Source of the DNA: Brachybacterium tyrofermentans
Lineage (GTDB): Bacteria > Actinomycetota > Actinomycetes > Actinomycetales > Dermabacteraceae
Direction: 5' to 3'
NCBI RefSeq assembly: GCF_014897585.1
Contig: NZ_JABUXW010000001.1
Coordinates: 1 to 64,000, forward strand
Length of the DNA: 64,000 bases
The notes under the pieces were generated by a model. That model did not search any database. It was not told the origin of the DNA and saw only the letters and a program-made list of their open reading frames with translations. How positions within the stretch are numbered: the first letter of the stretch is position 1; every line of letters starts with the position of its first letter. Positions 48,323-57,220 of this stretch are shown here, in pieces. The translations under genes were made by a program, and so were the position numbers.

Positions 48323-49144
48323 ATGAGCATCAAACTGGTCTCGCGCCGCGGCGCGATCGGGAAGGGCTGGCACGCCGTCGCGCTGCGCGATGCCGCCGAG
48401 CGTCTCCTCGGCGTGGGCCGCTCCGGCAGCGGGAGGGCCGACGCCCGCGCGGGGCGCGTGCAGTGGCTGGACGTCGAGGCGGGGATCGCCCGCGGCGACG
48501 TGCTCGACGCCGACGGCGAGCTGTATCAGGCCCGCCTCGACCTGCCCGTCTACTCCCCGTCGGACCGCGAGGTGTTCCTGCAGGTGGTCCGGGCCCGCCC
48601 CGAGCTGCCCGCCCGGCTCGCCGCCGGAGAGTACCCGCAGGAGATCGAGGGCGCGCTGGCCCCGCACGAGATCTCGCTGCTGCCGCGCGACGCCTCCGAG
48701 CTGAGCCACGACTGCTCCTGCCTGGACTGGCCGGGACCCTGCCGCCACGTCGCGGCCCTGGTGTACGTGCTGGTCGAAGCCGTGGACGAGCACCCTGTGC
48801 ACCTGGTGACCCTGCGCGGCCTCACCCTCGAGGATCTGATCGCGCCGCGGGAGAGCGCAGCGGCGAGCAGTTCCGCCGAGCGGGCCGATCCCCAGGACGA
48901 CGACGGGACGGACGCCGAGGGGGCGGACGCCGACGATGACGCCGGGTCCTCCCCCGGTCCCGCACCGATGCCGGCCCCTTTCGATCCCGGGCGCACCGAC
49001 CCCTCGCTGCTGGCCGCGGCGATCGGCGCGGAGCCGGCCCGGATCATCGCCGAGTTCTACGGCTCGCGCGGCCCGGCGGCCCCGGAGCCGTCGGAGTCCC
49101 CGGAGTCGCCAGACCACCCCACGCCGCCCGACGTCCTAGAGTGA
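48323..49144 (+). CDS. SWIM zinc-finger protein
   Basis: 273 residues. The SWIM motif CxC-6x-CxH is at C131, C133, C140, H142 (CSCLDWPGPCRH). An N-terminal region of about 120 residues (WLDVEAGIARGDVLD) is shared by SNF2-linked SWIM proteins, and the C-terminal part is Ala/Pro/Asp-rich and probably disordered. Such proteins bind DNA or partner proteins through zinc. It is cotranscribed with the SNF2 helicase gene. Confidence 0.88.
   Translation: MSIKLVSRRGAIGKGWHAVALRDAAERLLGVGRSGSGRADARAGRVQWLDVEAGIARGDVLDADGELYQARLDLPVYSPSDREVFLQVVRARPELPARLAAGEYPQEIEGALAPHEISLLPRDASELSHDCSCLDWPGPCRHVAALVYVLVEAVDEHPVHLVTLRGLTLEDLIAPRESAAASSSAERADPQDDDGTDAEGADADDDAGSSPGPAPMPAPFDPGRTDPSLLAAAIGAEPARIIAEFYGSRGPAAPEPSESPESPDHPTPPDVLE
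49137..49142 (+). promoter_or_regulatory. -10 box for leaderless beta-lactamase-like gene
   Basis: TAGAGT, 7 nt before ATG 49150, overlapping the end of the SWIM gene. This favours ATG 49150 over the in-frame GTG at 49141. Confidence 0.5.
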
Positions 49145-49149
49145 GATCC

Positions 49150-50730
49150 ATGCCCTCCAGCTCCACCGCTCCCCGTCCCAGCACGCCCGGCACCCCCAGC
49201 ACCACGGTGCCCCCTGCCGCCCTCGCCGCGATCTCCGCCCTGTTCGAGGAGGCCGTCGCCGGCCACAGGACCTCCGGGGTGACCTGGGCGATCATCGGCG
49301 GGCACGACCACGAGCAGGCTGTCCTCGCGCACGGCGCCGCCGGCTACCGCGAGCTGGACGCCGGACAGCTCGCCGCCGGGTCCGCCCCCATGGACGGGGC
49401 CACGATCTCCCGCATCGCCTCGATGACGAAGTCCTTCACCGCCGCGACACTCCTCGCCCTGCGCGATGAGGGGAAGCTCCGCCTGGACGATCCGGTGAGC
49501 GCCTACGTGCCCGAGGCCGCCGGGGCCTTCGAGCTCGCCTCCGACGACCCCGAGCCCACCCTGCGCCACCTGCTCACCATGGGTGGAGGTCTGGTCACCG
49601 ACAACCCGTGGGGCGACCGGCAGGAGGCCATGACCCGCGAGGAGTTCGCGGCGCTGCTCGCCGGCGGGCTCGGACATGTGCACCACCCCGACACCGGCTT
49701 CGAGTACTCCAACACCGGATACGCCCTGCTGGGCCGCGTGATCGACGAGGTCACGGGCTCGGACTACACCGCGCAGATCCGCGAGCGCTTCCTGGAGCCG
49801 CTGGGCATGGCGGACACCGCCTTCGAGACCTCCACCCTGGACGCCTCCCGCGTCGCCACCGGTCACCGCCTGGCCGACCGCACCGACGCCACCCGCTTCG
49901 AGCCGGTGCCGCTGGACTCCCCCGGCGTGTACGGCGCGATGGCCGGCCTGTTCTCCACGGTCGACGACGTCGCCACCTGGGTGCGCTTCCTCGCCGCCGC
50001 CGATGCCCCGGATTCTGCGACCCGCGAGCAGGCACTGCTCTCGTCGGCCTCGCGCCGCGAGATGCAGCAGCTCAAGCGCCACCACCGGATGCCCGCCCTC
50101 CCCGCCGGCGAGGACGGCCGTTCGCCCGGCTTCGACCGGATCCGAGGGTACGGCTTCGGGCTGGTCGTCGAGCAGTTCCCCGACCTCGGCGAGATCATCT
50201 CCCACTCCGGCGGATACCCCGGGTACGGCTCGTTCATGGTGTGGCACCGCCCCACCGGCGTGGGCATCGTGGCGCTCGCCAACTCCAAGTACGCCCCCGC
50301 CGTCCCGCTGTCGATGCAGGCCCTGCGGATCCTGCAGCGCGAGGCCCCGGCCCTGCTCGCCCCCGCCGCGACGCAGGCGGCACCCCGCACCCTCGAGGCC
50401 GCCTCGGCCGCCCTGGACTGGCTGCGCACCGGGGAGGACTCCGTGGCCGACGCCTGGTTCGCGGACAACATGGACCTCGACACCTCCCGCGCCGAGCGCC
50501 GCCGACGCCTGGACACTGCCCTCGCCGCGACGGGTCTGGGCACGAACAGCTCGGACGCCCTGGCGTCCCTGCGCGCGGAGGATGCGACGGCGATCAGCCG
50601 TGCGCAGCTGCGCTGGGTGCTGCCCGGTGTCGGGGACGGCGCCCCCTCCCTGCGCATCGACCTGCTCATGGACCCCCGGCGCGAGGCGCTCGTGCAGTCC
50701 CTGGACACCACGGCGGTCGCACCGCGCTGA
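49150..50730 (+). CDS. Serine hydrolase, class C beta-lactamase fold
   Basis: 526 residues. The penicillin-binding/beta-lactamase core occupies about residues 25-385, with SxxK at S91-K94 (SMTK), YxN at Y186-N188 (YSN) and HSGG as the third motif in place of KTG. This is the pattern of EstB/D-aminopeptidase-type serine hydrolases and not of resistance enzymes. The last ~130 residues form a separate C-terminal domain. No signal peptide is visible, so it seems cytoplasmic. The substrate is unknown. Confidence 0.88.
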   Translation: MPSSSTAPRPSTPGTPSTTVPPAALAAISALFEEAVAGHRTSGVTWAIIGGHDHEQAVLAHGAAGYRELDAGQLAAGSAPMDGATISRIASMTKSFTAATLLALRDEGKLRLDDPVSAYVPEAAGAFELASDDPEPTLRHLLTMGGGLVTDNPWGDRQEAMTREEFAALLAGGLGHVHHPDTGFEYSNTGYALLGRVIDEVTGSDYTAQIRERFLEPLGMADTAFETSTLDASRVATGHRLADRTDATRFEPVPLDSPGVYGAMAGLFSTVDDVATWVRFLAAADAPDSATREQALLSSASRREMQQLKRHHRMPALPAGEDGRSPGFDRIRGYGFGLVVEQFPDLGEIISHSGGYPGYGSFMVWHRPTGVGIVALANSKYAPAVPLSMQALRILQREAPALLAPAATQAAPRTLEAASAALDWLRTGEDSVADAWFADNMDLDTSRAERRRRLDTALAATGLGTNSSDALASLRAEDATAISRAQLRWVLPGVGDGAPSLRIDLLMDPRREALVQSLDTTAVAPR

Positions 50731-50744
50731 GGCCGGTCGGCCGC

Positions 50745-52256
50745 TCAGGCGAAGGCGTACCCGTCGCCGTCGTCGGCGAGGGTGCAGGAGATGTAGTCAC
50801 CCTCGGGCGTGAGGGCGATGACCCCTTCGTCCTGCTCAGCGCATTCCTGGCCGGGGTCGACCTCGGCGAAGGCCGCGTCGATGCTGCTGGTGCCAGCACC
50901 GGCAGCGCCCGCACCGTCGCCGCCTGCGCCGAGTGCGGAGTCGTTGGGGAAGATCATCAGCAAGGTGATGGCCACGATCACGCCGAGCACGACCGCCGCG
51001 GCGATCCCGAGGCCCACGGCGATCAGGGTGCTGCGGTCCTTGACCCCGTTGACCCCACCGTGGGAGGTGGCGGCGCCCGACGGGGACTGGACGCCCGGAC
51101 GGGGGCCGGACGACGGCGAGTACTGCTGCGGCGAGTACTGCTGCTGCATCCCGCTCTGCGGCCCCGCTCCCTGCTGCGGTCCCGGTCCCTGCTGCGGAGC
51201 CCCGTACGGGGCTGTCCCCTGCTGGGTGGGGGCGTACTGACCGGGCTGGCGCTGCGCCGACGTCTGCTGCCCGGCCCACTGCGGTCCTGTCTGCGGGGAC
51301 GGCGAGCCGGAGGAGAAGCCCTGCTGGACCTGGCCGGCTCGGATCGCCTCGAGCGAGGAGGGGTTGACCTGGGGGACGGGCCGCTCGGGTCGCACCGCCC
51401 CGGGAGCGTCCGCCGGCAGCGGGTCCAGGGTGTCGCGGAGATCGAGCGGACTGCCGTCGGCGTGGGCCAGGGGGTAGCCCTGCGGCACGCGCGGCAGATC
51501 GCGGCGCACCGAGTCGGCGTCCTGGTAGCGGTCCTCGGGCTGGGCGGCGACGAGCTTGCGGATCACCGCGGACAGCTTCGGGGTCACCCCGCGCAGGTAC
51601 TGGGTGAGCTCGTCGGGCCGGAAGGAGCCGTCATGGAGCTTGATCGGGCCGTTCAGGGCCACCATCGCCACCACGCCCGCGGCGTAGAGATCGTGGGAGG
51701 GCACGGGCTCGGCCATCGCGAACAGCTCCGGTGCCATGTAGCCGGGGGTGCCGTTGACCATGCCCACATGCGTGAAGCGCACATCGGTCTCGTGCACGGC
51801 GATGCCGAAGTCCGCGAGTCGGGAGACGGGCGCGGCGCGGCCGCGCGGCTCGAACATGATGTTCGCCGGCTTCACGTCCCGATGGATCCAGCCCTCGGCG
51901 TGGATATGGGAGAGCCCGTCGAGCAGCTGGTCCAGGAGCACGACCACGGCGGGCTCGGCGAGCTTGCCGCGCGTCTTGACCACGGATTCGAGGGTGCCGC
52001 CGGAGGCCAGCGGCATCGCGATCACCACGTGCTCGTCCTCCGCACCCCAGCCGTAGGGGGTCAGGAGATGGGGGTGGTCGAAGCTGACGCCCTTCTCGCG
52101 CACGAAGCGCATGAGATCGGCGGAGTCGCGCTGGCGCAGCACCTTCGCCGCGCACAGCTCCTTGGTCTTCGAATCCCAGGCACGCCAGACAGACCCGGAA
52201 CCGCCCTTGGCGATCAGGTCGATGAGGGCGAAGCGCCCGACGATCACATCAGCCAT
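50745..52256 (-). CDS. Transmembrane Ser/Thr protein kinase
   Basis: 503 residues. The Hanks-type kinase domain (1-265) has glycine loop AKGGSGSVW, K38, catalytic HRDVKPAN (D127) and DFG. A Gln/Pro/Gly-rich linker (about 300-415) leads to one membrane helix (LIAVGLGIAAAVVLGVIVAITLLMIF) and a short external tail with two cysteines (GQECAEQ, YISCTL). This is the PknA/B-like layout with an external domain too small for PASTA repeats. It converges on the hydrolase gene with 14 bp between stops. Confidence 0.92.
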   Translation of the reverse strand: MADVIVGRFALIDLIAKGGSGSVWRAWDSKTKELCAAKVLRQRDSADLMRFVREKGVSFDHPHLLTPYGWGAEDEHVVIAMPLASGGTLESVVKTRGKLAEPAVVVLLDQLLDGLSHIHAEGWIHRDVKPANIMFEPRGRAAPVSRLADFGIAVHETDVRFTHVGMVNGTPGYMAPELFAMAEPVPSHDLYAAGVVAMVALNGPIKLHDGSFRPDELTQYLRGVTPKLSAVIRKLVAAQPEDRYQDADSVRRDLPRVPQGYPLAHADGSPLDLRDTLDPLPADAPGAVRPERPVPQVNPSSLEAIRAGQVQQGFSSGSPSPQTGPQWAGQQTSAQRQPGQYAPTQQGTAPYGAPQQGPGPQQGAGPQSGMQQQYSPQQYSPSSGPRPGVQSPSGAATSHGGVNGVKDRSTLIAVGLGIAAAVVLGVIVAITLLMIFPNDSALGAGGDGAGAAGAGTSSIDAAFAEVDPGQECAEQDEGVIALTPEGDYISCTLADDGDGYAFA

Positions 52257-52265
52257 AACTTCCCC

Positions 52266-52271
52266 AGCATA
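52266..52271 (-). promoter_or_regulatory. -10 box of the kinase gene
   Basis: Reverse strand TATGCT, 9 nt before ATG 52256. A short GGGGAAG in the spacer could act as a weak ribosome-binding site or leader. Confidence 0.4.
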
Positions 52272-52353
52272 ACCACGAAACGCCCGACAGCTATGCTGAC
52301 CTTCATCTCTGTGGGCCCGGGACCGTCCCCGGGCCCCTGCGCACCACGACCGG

Positions 52354-52635
52354 ATGGGGGTTCTCGTGGTCCTGGCCGCACCCTTCCGGAGCGATCCGTT
52401 CTGGGATCCCGTCGCCTTCTCCTGGCCGATCCTGGGCATCCTCCTGGCCCTCACCGCCGTGCTCACCATCGGCCTCCTGGCCTGGGCTGTGCTGCAGTCC
52501 GAGGAGCCTGGCCACGACACCCGGGAGCTGGTGGACCGGGCCACGCGGCGCGACCGAGGTCGGGCCGACGACGTCCGCTACCGGCTCGACGCCGAGGCCG
52601 GGCGCGCGGATCCCTCCACCCCCGGCCGGCGATGA
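52354..52635 (+). CDS. Small single-pass membrane protein
   Basis: 93 residues at most. One membrane helix (WPILGILLALTAVLTIGLLAWAV) follows a short N-terminus, then a charged Arg/Asp/Glu cytoplasmic tail. The start is uncertain: ATG 52354 has no ribosome-binding site, while GTG 52366 has GGATGGGGG upstream. The stop overlaps the lipoprotein gene (ATGA), which supports it as a real gene. No family is recognised. Confidence 0.6.
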   Translation: MGVLVVLAAPFRSDPFWDPVAFSWPILGILLALTAVLTIGLLAWAVLQSEEPGHDTRELVDRATRRDRGRADDVRYRLDAEAGRADPSTPGRR

Positions 52636-53603
52636 CCCCACGACCACCGATGACTCCGCAGTCGACGACGGCTCCGCACGCGATGACAGCTCCGCCCGTC
52701 TCCTCGCTGCGCCGACGGGACCTCGCCGGCCTGGTCGCCGCCTCCGGTGCGATCCTGCTCGCGGCGGGATGCGGTCGCGATCCGGCTCCGGTCCCCACCT
52801 CGGGCGATGTCCCACGGGACCCGCTGGCCCACCTCGATGAGGTGCGCTGGGACGGGCGCACGGCGGACGACGTGCTGGCCCTGCCGATCGCCGGCGCGGC
52901 GTCGGAGCTGGAGACCTGGGGGGAGCTCGGGGACGACGATGCGGTCCTGGACCCGGCCCGTCAGTCGCTGATCTCCTTCCTCGAGGCCGCCTACCTCTCC
53001 CCCGGCGCGGTCCGCGGGCTCGACGACGCGGCCACCCTCGAGCATGTCCGCTCCGCGAGTCCCGAGTACTGGCGGGACCTCCTGCAGTCCGCCTGGGACG
53101 GCGGCGATCGCCAGGTCTACTGCTTCGCCCCCGCGGAGGGTTTCGCGAGCGTCGGACGCCCCGCGCTGTCGATGGACTGGTTCCGCGCCGATCACGACGG
53201 CGCCCCGGCGCTCCTGCTGGGCGGCACCATCGCGTGGACGGTGCTGGACACCGCCACCCGCGCCGTGGGCGTGGTCGCCTACCGCGTGGGCATCGTGGCG
53301 ACCCTCCGCACCGGGACAGAGACAGAGGCAGAGTCAGAGACGGACACAGGAACCAGGGCTGTCGCGGGCTCCATCTCCACCGCCGCCCTCCGCGCCACCA
53401 TCCATGGTCTGGATGCATGCGCCGTCGGCGAATCCGGCGGGCTCGTCGTGCCGGCCCTCGCGGACACCGTGGAGCAGCGCGCCGCGCAGCGGGCCACGAT
53501 GGCGACCGTGATCGCGGCTCCCCGCATCGCGCGGGAGGACCTGCTGGATCCCGGGTCGGCGGCACTGACCGGGGACGACGCGACGAACGCGGCCTGCGCC
53601 TGA
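52632..53603 (+). CDS. Lipoprotein of unknown function
   Basis: 323 residues. After about 25 polar residues the SLRRRDLAGL twin-arginine stretch and lipobox LLAAGC suggest a Tat-exported lipoprotein. The mature domain (about 50-320) matches no family I know; it contains YRVGIVATLRTG and a Glu/Thr-rich insertion with repeated TETEAESETDTGT. Its start overlaps the small membrane-protein gene, so both are coexpressed, next to the divergent kinase gene. Confidence 0.7.
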   Translation: MTPRPPMTPQSTTAPHAMTAPPVSSLRRRDLAGLVAASGAILLAAGCGRDPAPVPTSGDVPRDPLAHLDEVRWDGRTADDVLALPIAGAASELETWGELGDDDAVLDPARQSLISFLEAAYLSPGAVRGLDDAATLEHVRSASPEYWRDLLQSAWDGGDRQVYCFAPAEGFASVGRPALSMDWFRADHDGAPALLLGGTIAWTVLDTATRAVGVVAYRVGIVATLRTGTETEAESETDTGTRAVAGSISTAALRATIHGLDACAVGESGGLVVPALADTVEQRAAQRATMATVIAAPRIAREDLLDPGSAALTGDDATNAACA

Positions 53604-53735
53604 CCAGGCGTCCGCCGAGGCGCACGGTGTTCACCAGGAGGTGGCCACGTGCTCACCCCGACCTCGCGCCCCGGCAACACCCCCGCCCTACGGTGGTCGG
53701 GACACCGTCCGTCGATCCCGCCGAGAGGGGCCCTT

Positions 53736-55055
53736 GTGACGTCCGGCCGCACGCTGATCATCGCCGTCGACGGACTCGACGAGCAGGACCTCCCCCACCT
53801 CGCCGAGCGAGCATCGCTGCGCGGGGGACTTTTCGGGGGCGTGTCGGAGGGGCCGTCGGGCGCCGCCACGCGCCTGCAGATCCCCCCGGGCGGCTCCACC
53901 GAGTCCGTCCCGACGCTGCTCTCCCTGGTCACGGGAACCTCTCCCGCTCGGGCCGGGGTGACCACCCAGCATCCCTTCTCCACCGGACCGGCCACGGCGC
54001 GCTCCGACTGGTACGCGGACTCGCTCAGGGTGCCCACCCTGTTCGACCAGGCCCGCGAGCAGGGACTGGTCACCGCCGCCCTGCAGTGGCCGGCGACGGC
54101 CGGCGCCGACATCGACCTCTGCCTGCCGTTGACCGAGGATCCGCACCGCTATCGCCATCGCTGGGAGATGGCCGAGGCCACCAGCTCGCCGCGGATGGTC
54201 GCCGAGCACCTCACGGCACGACGGGAGGCCGGGGTGCAGCTCTCGCAGGTCCCGCCGGACGACCTGGTCGCCGAGATCGCGGCGGACTGCCTGCGGCTCG
54301 GACCCGTCGATCTCCTCGCCCTGCGCCTGACCGGCCTCGGGTCCGTGCGCCGTCGGGCGGGCATGACCGGCCCCGATCCCTCTCGCGCTCTCGCCGACAC
54401 GATCGATGCCCTGGACCAGGTGCTCACCTCCTTCGCCCCGGACGACGCAGACCGTGTGGTGCTGGTGCCGGGCAGGCCGCTGGTCCCGACGGATCTGCGG
54501 GTGCATCCCAATGCGGTGCTCGCCGAGCGCGGTCTGCTGCGCGCCGACGGTCCGCGGCTGCAGGATGTGCGCGCGCTGGTGTGGCCCGACGGGCCGCGCG
54601 GCGTGCTGCACGTGCGCCGGGACGAGGGGGAGGCCGTGCGGGAGTCCGCTCTCGCGGCGCTGACCGATCTCGTCGACCTCGCGCGGCGGAACGACCTGGC
54701 CGCACAGGAGGCGGACGACCGGCGCGACGACCTTCCCCGGCTGAGCCTGCGCCGGGTTGACGGCGGAGCCGGGGCGTCCGCGGAGACCGACGTCATCGCG
54801 GTGCTCGAGGGCTCCCCGGGAACCGTCCTCGGGCTCTCGGCCACGCGGCGCTCGCTGGTGGACGGCGGTGATCCCTACGACGACGGGCCCCGCGCCGCCA
54901 CGGATCCCTCGGCCCGCACGGTCGCGGTCGCCCGCGGGCCCGGGCTGCCGACGTCGGACGTCGAGGGGTCATGGGCCGATCTGGGCGTGACACTGGCACG
55001 GGCCATCGGCGTGGAGCTGCCCGCGGCGACCACGCAGGGGATGCGCCCGATCTGA
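53736..55055 (+). CDS. Type I phosphodiesterase-fold protein, metal site degenerate
   Basis: 439 residues. The start LIIAVDGLDEQDLPHLAE and the nucleophile block ESVPTLLSLVTGTSPARAGV fit the type I phosphodiesterase/nucleotide pyrophosphatase part of the alkaline phosphatase superfamily. The later metal-ligand motifs (D..GH and SDHG in active members) are not found: the first is replaced around TGLGSVRRRAG and the second by VLVPGRPL. It is probably inactive or uses a different chemistry. The GTG at 53736 has GAGAGGGG 6 nt upstream; an ATG at 53649 would add 29 unrelated residues. No signal peptide. Confidence 0.7.
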   Translation: MTSGRTLIIAVDGLDEQDLPHLAERASLRGGLFGGVSEGPSGAATRLQIPPGGSTESVPTLLSLVTGTSPARAGVTTQHPFSTGPATARSDWYADSLRVPTLFDQAREQGLVTAALQWPATAGADIDLCLPLTEDPHRYRHRWEMAEATSSPRMVAEHLTARREAGVQLSQVPPDDLVAEIAADCLRLGPVDLLALRLTGLGSVRRRAGMTGPDPSRALADTIDALDQVLTSFAPDDADRVVLVPGRPLVPTDLRVHPNAVLAERGLLRADGPRLQDVRALVWPDGPRGVLHVRRDEGEAVRESALAALTDLVDLARRNDLAAQEADDRRDDLPRLSLRRVDGGAGASAETDVIAVLEGSPGTVLGLSATRRSLVDGGDPYDDGPRAATDPSARTVAVARGPGLPTSDVEGSWADLGVTLARAIGVELPAATTQGMRPI

Positions 55056-55087
55056 GGCGTCCGGTCCGAGGCGCCGCAGAAGTCGGC

Positions 55088-55645
55088 TCAGCCGGAGGGA
55101 CGCAGCCACCCGCGCACCAGGTCACGGCCCCGTCGCAGCAGGCTGGGCGGAGGGCCCGCGAGCCGGTCCCGCAGGTCATCCAGCGCAGGCGACTCGTGCG
55201 AGATGTGGTGGGCTCCGTCGCGGAGCGCGAGGTGGGCGGCCGCATCCTGCGGGGAGATCTCCAGCCCGCTGTCGACGCTCACCCGGTGCCGCCCGTCCCC
55301 GTCGAGGATCACGACGAGGCTGTCGATCGGTCGTGCCGGGTCGGCGGCGATGTCCTCGCGCAGCCGACGGATCGCCGCCTCCAGCCGGGCCTCGTCCTGA
55401 GGGTCGCCGTGCACGGAGGCCCGCAGGGAGAACGTCACGAGGTTGCCGCCCACGTCGGTGACCGCATCGATCACCTCATGCACCCCGACCTCGCGACCCT
55501 CGTCGCGGAGGGTCAGCTGCTGGAGCACGATCCGCAGGGTCCCCGCGGAGGTGTGCGCGAGCAGCAGGTCACGGATCTCGGGGACGGCCGACGAGCTGCC
55601 ACCCCGGATCGCCTGGTCATCAGGAGGCTGGTCGCCGCGGGTCAT
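55088..55645 (-). CDS. Conserved-looking hypothetical protein
   Basis: 185 residues, soluble, with alternating strands and helices (LRIVLQQLTLRDEGREVGVHEVID, then SLVVILDGDGRHRVSVDSGLEISPQDAAAHL) and a basic C-terminal tail. No family is recognised. Coding status is supported by frame-typical composition and a leaderless promoter whose -10 overlaps the stop codon of the upstream gene. It may be cotranscribed with the persulfide dioxygenase gene as well. Confidence 0.6.
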   Translation of the reverse strand: MTRGDQPPDDQAIRGGSSSAVPEIRDLLLAHTSAGTLRIVLQQLTLRDEGREVGVHEVIDAVTDVGGNLVTFSLRASVHGDPQDEARLEAAIRRLREDIAADPARPIDSLVVILDGDGRHRVSVDSGLEISPQDAAAHLALRDGAHHISHESPALDDLRDRLAGPPPSLLRRGRDLVRGWLRPSG

Positions 55646-55651
55646 GGGATC

Positions 55652-55657
55652 AGATTA
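55652..55657 (-). promoter_or_regulatory. -10 box overlapping a stop codon
   Basis: Reverse strand TAATCT, 6 nt before ATG 55645; its first three bases are the TAA stop of the upstream gene. Confidence 0.45.
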
Positions 55658-57133
55658 GCGGGCGTCCACGACGTCCTCTGCCCCGGCTGCCGCCTCCGTG
55701 GTTGTCCCCACCCCTGCTGCCTCATTCTCTGCTGCCTCAGTCCCTGCCGCGTCAGCCCACCGCGACCAGCCGGCATAGCTGCCCTCGAGCTCGACGATGT
55801 CGTAGCCCGCACGGCGCAGTGCGGAGGAGACCACCCCGGCACGCAGCCCGGACTGGCAGTACACGACGATCCGCCCGCCCTCGGGGAGCTCCTCGAGCTC
55901 CCACAGGGCCCGCCCGCCGTGGAGCTGCTGCGAGCCGGGAACCGCCCCGTCGGCGTGCTCGTCGCGGCCGCGCACATCGAGCACCAGGTCGTGCCGGTGA
56001 CCCTCGAGGTCCGCCGGGGCGACGGTCTCCGGGACGAAGCCGGGCAGGTCACCGAGCGCGGTGACATACCCGGCCACGGCGTCGATCCCGACGCGCAGCA
56101 GGTTGTCGCGCAGCTCCTGCGCCTGGTCGCCGTCGCGGGCCAGCAGGATCACCGAGGTGTCCTCCCGCTCGGGATCGAAGGTCCAGGCTGCGTAGGTGGA
56201 GCGGCTGGCCGTCGCGGGCACCGTGAGGGCGCCGATCACGGCGCCGCTGTGCACCTCCTCGAGGCTGCGGGTGTCCAGGAGGACCGCCGAGCCGGCGGCG
56301 AGAGCGGAAGCGACGTCGGCCGGATCGAGCTCGGCCAGCGGCTCGACGGCGCCGCGCACGGCCGGCCCGTCGCGGTTCTGCCGCTTCATCCGCGCGAAGT
56401 AGGCGTGCGCCTCGGGCTGACCGCCCAGCAGCTGAGCCACGAACCCGTCCTCGTCGCCCGCGGCGACGAACGGCGCCCACCAGGCGAAGCGCTTCTCGTA
56501 GCCGACGCTCGTGGACGGCACCGCGCCGAGCGACTTCCCGCAGGCGGAGCCGGCGCCGTGGCCGGGGAACACCTGGAGGTGGTCCGGCAGCGTCACGAAG
56601 CGGTCCCGCAGCGAGGCGAACATGGTGCGGGCGGAGTCCTCGCGGGTGTCCTCTCCTCCGGCGACCTCGTCGAGCAGGTCGGGCCGCCCCAGGTCCCCGG
56701 CGAAGATGAAGTCACCCGAGAGCAGGTAGCCGGGCTCGTCGGCGACGCCCCCGTCGGTGACCAGGAAGCTCAGGTGCTCCGGGGTGTGCCCGGGAGTGTG
56801 CAGCGCGCGCAGCCGCACCTCGCCGAGGGCGATCTCGTCGCCGTCGTGGAGCAGGTGCGCGTCGTAGCCGTAGGACCAGTCCGCGCCGCCGTGGCCGGAG
56901 ACGTGGATCGTGGCGCCCGTGGCGGCGGCCAGCTCCCGGGTGCCCGAGAGGTAGTCGGCATGGATGTGGGTCTCGGTGACATCGGTGATGCTCACGCCGT
57001 GCTTGGCGGCGAGGTCCAGATATCCCTGCACGTCGCGGCGGGGATCGACGACGATCGCGCGACCGGCGTCGGTCGAGGCGATCAGATAGCTCGCCTGCGC
57101 GAGATCGGTCTCGAAGTATCGTTCGAGAAGCAT
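55655..57133 (-). CDS. Persulfide dioxygenase-rhodanese fusion
   Basis: 492 residues. The N-terminal metallo-beta-lactamase domain (1-255) has THIHADYLSG and LHTPGHTPEHLSF, with Tyr in place of the second-metal His, as in iron-dependent ETHE1/CstB-type persulfide dioxygenases. Two rhodanese domains follow (about 265-365 and 375-470); the first lacks the catalytic Cys (LARDGDQA) and the second has it at C426 (YCQSGLRAG). It should oxidise or transfer persulfide sulfur in the cytoplasm. ATG 57133 has GGAAGG 8 nt upstream. The C-terminal 30 residues are Ala/Glu-rich. Confidence 0.9.
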   Translation of the reverse strand: MLLERYFETDLAQASYLIASTDAGRAIVVDPRRDVQGYLDLAAKHGVSITDVTETHIHADYLSGTRELAAATGATIHVSGHGGADWSYGYDAHLLHDGDEIALGEVRLRALHTPGHTPEHLSFLVTDGGVADEPGYLLSGDFIFAGDLGRPDLLDEVAGGEDTREDSARTMFASLRDRFVTLPDHLQVFPGHGAGSACGKSLGAVPSTSVGYEKRFAWWAPFVAAGDEDGFVAQLLGGQPEAHAYFARMKRQNRDGPAVRGAVEPLAELDPADVASALAAGSAVLLDTRSLEEVHSGAVIGALTVPATASRSTYAAWTFDPEREDTSVILLARDGDQAQELRDNLLRVGIDAVAGYVTALGDLPGFVPETVAPADLEGHRHDLVLDVRGRDEHADGAVPGSQQLHGGRALWELEELPEGGRIVVYCQSGLRAGVVSSALRRAGYDIVELEGSYAGWSRWADAAGTEAAENEAAGVGTTTEAAAGAEDVVDAR

Positions 57134-57171
57134 GATGCGCCTTCCGCTCGACGGTGCCGACGACGCAGACG

Positions 57172-57181
57172 GTGCTAGCAC
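57172..57181. promoter_or_regulatory. Palindrome upstream of the persulfide gene
   Basis: GTGCTAGCAC, a perfect 10-bp palindrome 39 bp before the start codon, inside a direct repeat GCAGACGGTGCT / GCAGACAGTGCT (57166-57177, 57183-57194). A candidate operator. Confidence 0.35.
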
Positions 57182-57220
57182 TGCAGACAGTGCTGGCCGA
57201 CGGCTCTACGAGACGTATCG

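Noticed and set aside
49150-50730. Beta-lactam resistance gene
   Set aside because: The fold is shared, but the third motif is HSGG, there is no signal peptide and there is a C-terminal extra domain, which fit esterase/peptidase-type relatives.
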